DNA from: Marsupella aquatica
Lineage: Eukaryota > Marchantiophyta
Direction of reading: 5' to 3'
Assembly (NCBI GenBank): GCA_973895155.1
Contig: OZ316893.1
Span: 26,970,001-27,034,000 of the forward strand
Length of the DNA stretch: 64,000 nucleotides
Position numbers and translations under genes: made by a program
Notes under the pieces: model-generated
What the model saw: the letters and a program-made list of their open reading frames with translations, nothing else
Database searches by the model: none
What the model was told of the DNA's origin: nothing
In this document: in pieces, positions 61,157-64,000 of the stretch
Layout of the letters: each line of letters starts with the position of its first letter
How positions within the stretch are numbered: the first letter of the stretch is position 1

Positions 61157-61278
61157 AATTGCATAACCCTTCAAATTTTAGGACTCACATAAAATAGGGT
61201 CTCACTAAGTACAGTCTAATTGCATAGCCCTTCAAATTTTAGGACTCACATAAAATAGTGTCTCACTAATTACAGTTC
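61157..61278 (+). repeat. 61-bp tandem duplication
   Basis: Copies at 61157-61217 and 61218-61278 (AATTGCATA.CCCTTCAAAT...) differ at three or four positions. The following 200 bases contain further TCTCACTAATT words, suggesting older copies. Confidence 0.9.
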
Positions 61279-61279
61279 A

Positions 61280-62740
61280 CAAGTTGTCACACTTTTGGTC
61301 TCACTAATTGAGGTGTTTGCCTTGAATAGTGCACACTGAGAGGCATAAAACTGAGACTCATGTGTACTCTCAATACAAAGAAAACAATGTGACTAACATA
61401 CTTAATTAGTGTGATTTGGGGTAGAAAAAAAGTTCACACAATTTAGTGTGAGTCACCCTAATTTTTGCGTCACACTAATTATGTACTCACAATATTTATG
61501 GTGGACATTGTAGTTCATCAATATAAAGCAACTACACATGGAGTAAATGTTTAAAGAAGTATTTAAGGCTGTCTTGCATGTGCAAGGTCTTCCAAAAGAA
61601 GGCCCTTACCGGCAGAAATTGACTTGGAAAAGTGAGATCTAAAATCTACACATAATCAGAGAAGGAAATACATGTGACATGCCCTCTACTCCCATGTCTT
61701 TCTTTGTAGTTTCCACCCCTTGATTCTACAAGGCAGTATGCAGGAGCTAACAGCAGTCTTGTTGACCCTGCAGCACAGGTAACATCTGTATTTTGTTTTA
61801 TTCACTTTTGAAGGTTTGGAACCTCAAGGGTCAAAATATTTCCGGCCCTTGCCCTTACTTCTCCACCAAAGACGCCATCAGGACTGCCTAACTGTTGCTG
61901 AGTTTTGAAATGCCACAGGTTTACTTGAGGGTCGGAAAACAAAGGACCTTGCACATGTCCTACGGCCCTTAGCCAGGCACTTCCTCCATCTTGTAAACTT
62001 GATGAGCATTAAGTATGGATTTATCTTCTTGTGTATTTGATGGGCAACAAAGATGGATTTTGGACTTAACCAGGCCTTTTTGAGTGTGGACTATCAAAAG
62101 AGCTTGAACGCAGCAGACTTTGGGTCCTTGTCCGCAACACAGGACGCCACCATTGACTCAGGGCAAAACACAATCCCCAGAATGTTACAAATTGCACTTG
62201 ATTTGAGCTGAAAATTGCTTGGTGTGATCTGCTAGGTAACCCCAGAAAGATAGGACATTTGTATATCTTACCACTCAATCATATAATTATTATCAAAAAT
62301 CACAAACAACACAGAATACAATAGAGCAGTTTCAGCTCAAACTGACTTCATTTACTCGTATTTGTCCTTTTGGGACATCATTTGTTTGTAATCTAGTGTA
62401 CTTTGGTCTTTTATAAACAACTTGAATTTTTTCAATTAAGTAATATTGCCTTCTGTGGAATGGTGACTTGATTTTGTTAGTTTCATTTGAGATTGGACAA
62501 TGGACTGCAATTGTCTTAGTTTACAAGAATTGGGGGCCCCATTTAGGTATGGTGTCTACCAATCTTACATGGCAAAGAGTGTGCCCAAGCACATGTTGAT
62601 GCAGAGTGCTTGTTTTGTCTAGAATTCTTTATTACCTCCAAAGGTGGTCCAAACATTTATAAACTTAGGGGGGATTTTGATTGCCACTCTCTTTGGGCAT
62701 ATATGTACATTGTCACATAATGTTTTTTGATTTATAGTTT
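61280..62740. other. AT-rich non-coding spacer
   Basis: No gene recognised. 62615-62660 is related to 32075-32120, so part of this is dispersed repeat. Confidence 0.4.
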
Positions 62741-62744
62741 TTAT

Positions 62745-63115
62745 GCCACTTTTTTGGTTTGTTGATTGAGAGTTTAACCTGGGTTAGCTCTTCACATCCA
62801 ATGGCTATCATTGCACCTAGTCCCGTGCTTGGATAGCTCTGGTCTCCCTCAAGGTGATCTTGGCCACCTTCAGCAGGATAGAAGCAGAGGCTATGCGCAA
62901 GGATAGGTTGGTCGTCAACAAAGGCTGTGCATAGTATGGGAGGACAAGAGCACCCAACCCACCCCTCAGTCACTTGACCCAAGGGTGGTCAAAGTCACCT
63001 TGAGGAAGACCCAGGCCGTTTGACTGCAATATTGAGTGCAATGACAGCCATTGGATGTGAAGGAGCTAGTCTGGGTTAACTTTCCTAACCCCTTAAACAA
63101 AAATAGTGGCATTTT
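62745..63115. mobile_element. Long-hairpin MITE-like element
   Basis: The left arm (about 62745-62870) is the reverse complement of the right arm (about 62985-63115). Pairs include ATGCCACTTTTTTGGTTT with AAACAAAAATAGTGGCAT, CTTCACATCCAATGGCTATC with GACAGCCATTGGATGTGAAG, and CTCCCTCAAGGTGATCTTGG with GTCAAAGTCACCTTGAGGAA. The loop is only about 110 bases. The 89-aa minus-strand frame inside is a by-product. It is unrelated to the family at 4795-5330. Confidence 0.8.
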
Positions 63116-63620
63116 GATAATTCAATAGGGAGGTATGTATTATTCCAAAATAGAGTGACACCGTAGTGAATCTCAGTTTGGCTCTTCATTCAGAAAGTGA
63201 AGGGCACTTGTGCCTTGTTTGTGACTTCTTGCTCCCAAGGAATCAAAATTCTTTTCAGCTTTCTGTTACAGTCTCAACCTACCAACTGCTTCAGCGTGTC
63301 TCATTTGCCCAGTTTTCACCCAAAGCTCTCCAAAAGGTTTTCCTGTAAGTAAACAAATTTCCTAAGCCCTAAACCCCTTTCCTGCAAGTAAACAAAATTG
63401 AGGAGCAAGTCTCGTTTACTTGCAGGAAAGTTTTGCAATTAATGCTTTGGATGCATAACTCACGTGAACCTTGCAATGGAGCTGGACCAGCTCACTATCA
63501 TAGTTTCAAAACGGTTTTTTGGTTTCATTGGTCCATCTCCTGTAGGTGTATTGTCAAACCTTCAGGTCTTTGCAACGTGGATTTAACAGCACTCTAAGGT
63601 CCAACTTATAGTTTAACACA
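63116..63620. other. Non-coding spacer
   Basis: No gene recognised. TTTCCTGCAAGTAAACAAA recurs around 63340-63405, with its complement TTTACTTGCAGGAAA at 63415-63430, forming a small local hairpin. Confidence 0.45.
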
Positions 63621-63623
63621 CAT

Positions 63624-64000
63624 GGACAAAGAAAAGTGCCGTTTGTCACCGTCAAACATAGCTAAAGGAGGCTTTCTGGCGAAAACGAAACAAGTCGCGA
63701 TCGCGAATGTGTAACATTTCGAATACCCTTCTGGATTCAATCTTACACATAGAATATCCCTGGAATTTTCGATGGATCCACCTTGTACTTAAAATACTCA
63801 TTCCTTGGACAAAGAAAAGTGCCTTGTCACCGTGAAACATAGCCAAAGGAGGCTTTCTGGCGAAAACGAAACAAGTCGCGAACGCGAATGGGGAAAGTTA
63901 CGAATACCGTTCTGGATTCACCTGTACACATAGAATATCCATAGAATCTTCTATGGAATCCCATCTGTTTCTATTCAACGGAAAACGACCTTGCGACGGA
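63624..64000 (+). repeat. 183-bp tandem repeat running off the window
   Basis: Copies start at 63624 and 63807 (GGACAAAGAAAAGTGCC...). They share AAAGGAGGCTTTCTGGCGAA, ACAAGTCGCGA.CGCGAATG and CACATAGAATATCC. The second reaches the window end, so the array may continue. Confidence 0.9.

Noticed and set aside
62713-62982. 89-aa minus-strand protein
   Set aside because: It is simply a frame through the long hairpin arms and loop of a MITE-like element.

Overview
The window is nuclear DNA from a land plant. Genes are broken by short GT-AG introns (about 100-1800 bp), there are plant-specific families (an EDR1-domain Raf-like kinase, a plastid cyclophilin of CYP20-2 type, a PLS-type PPR relic, a TenA-HAD thiamin enzyme), and much of the rest is decayed repeats. 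The sequence style (moderate GC, a moss-like PPR relic, divergent family members) suggests a seed-free plant such as a bryophyte, lycophyte or fern, but I cannot name the lineage. No CRISPR array, operon, rRNA or convincing tRNA gene is seen.

Layout. 1-5390: repeat-derived, mostly non-coding DNA ending in a large foldback element. 5390-9515: the cyclophilin gene, whose six coding exons all join in phase (232 aa), behind a probable 5' leader intron. 9516-33000: a repeat-rich desert holding a direct-repeat pair, several minisatellites, a GC-rich repeat block, a decayed pogo/Tigger-like DDE transposase (about 23.5-25.05 kb), a tRNA-derived SINE-like unit and several dispersed half-copies of the foldback family. 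One stretch near 13.2 kb looks like an orphan first exon.

33000-47412: a Raf-like MAPKKK with a long microsatellite-rich leader region. Twenty exons can be assembled in one frame to 996 aa: EDR1 domain, a linker built from serial phase-2 exons and a six-copy 17-residue repeat, then a C-terminal kinase domain carrying HCD in place of HRD. 48440-51100 is again tandem and dispersed repeats. 51737-52360: an intronless gene for a predicted plastid single-span membrane protein. 54349-55110 (minus): a broken PPR gene. 55854 to about 59777 (minus): a TH2-like TenA-HAD gene for thiamin monophosphate hydrolysis, interrupted in its 5' half by a 100-N assembly gap. 60240-64000: repeats, including a second long hairpin element.

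The intact genes are unrelated: plastid protein folding or NDH-associated cyclophilin, signalling kinase, plastid membrane protein, thiamin salvage. They show no cluster logic. I found no convincing new multi-gene system. The most unusual items are the internally duplicated Raf linker, the HCD catalytic loop, the divergent TenA half of the thiamin enzyme, and two families of long-hairpin repeats.
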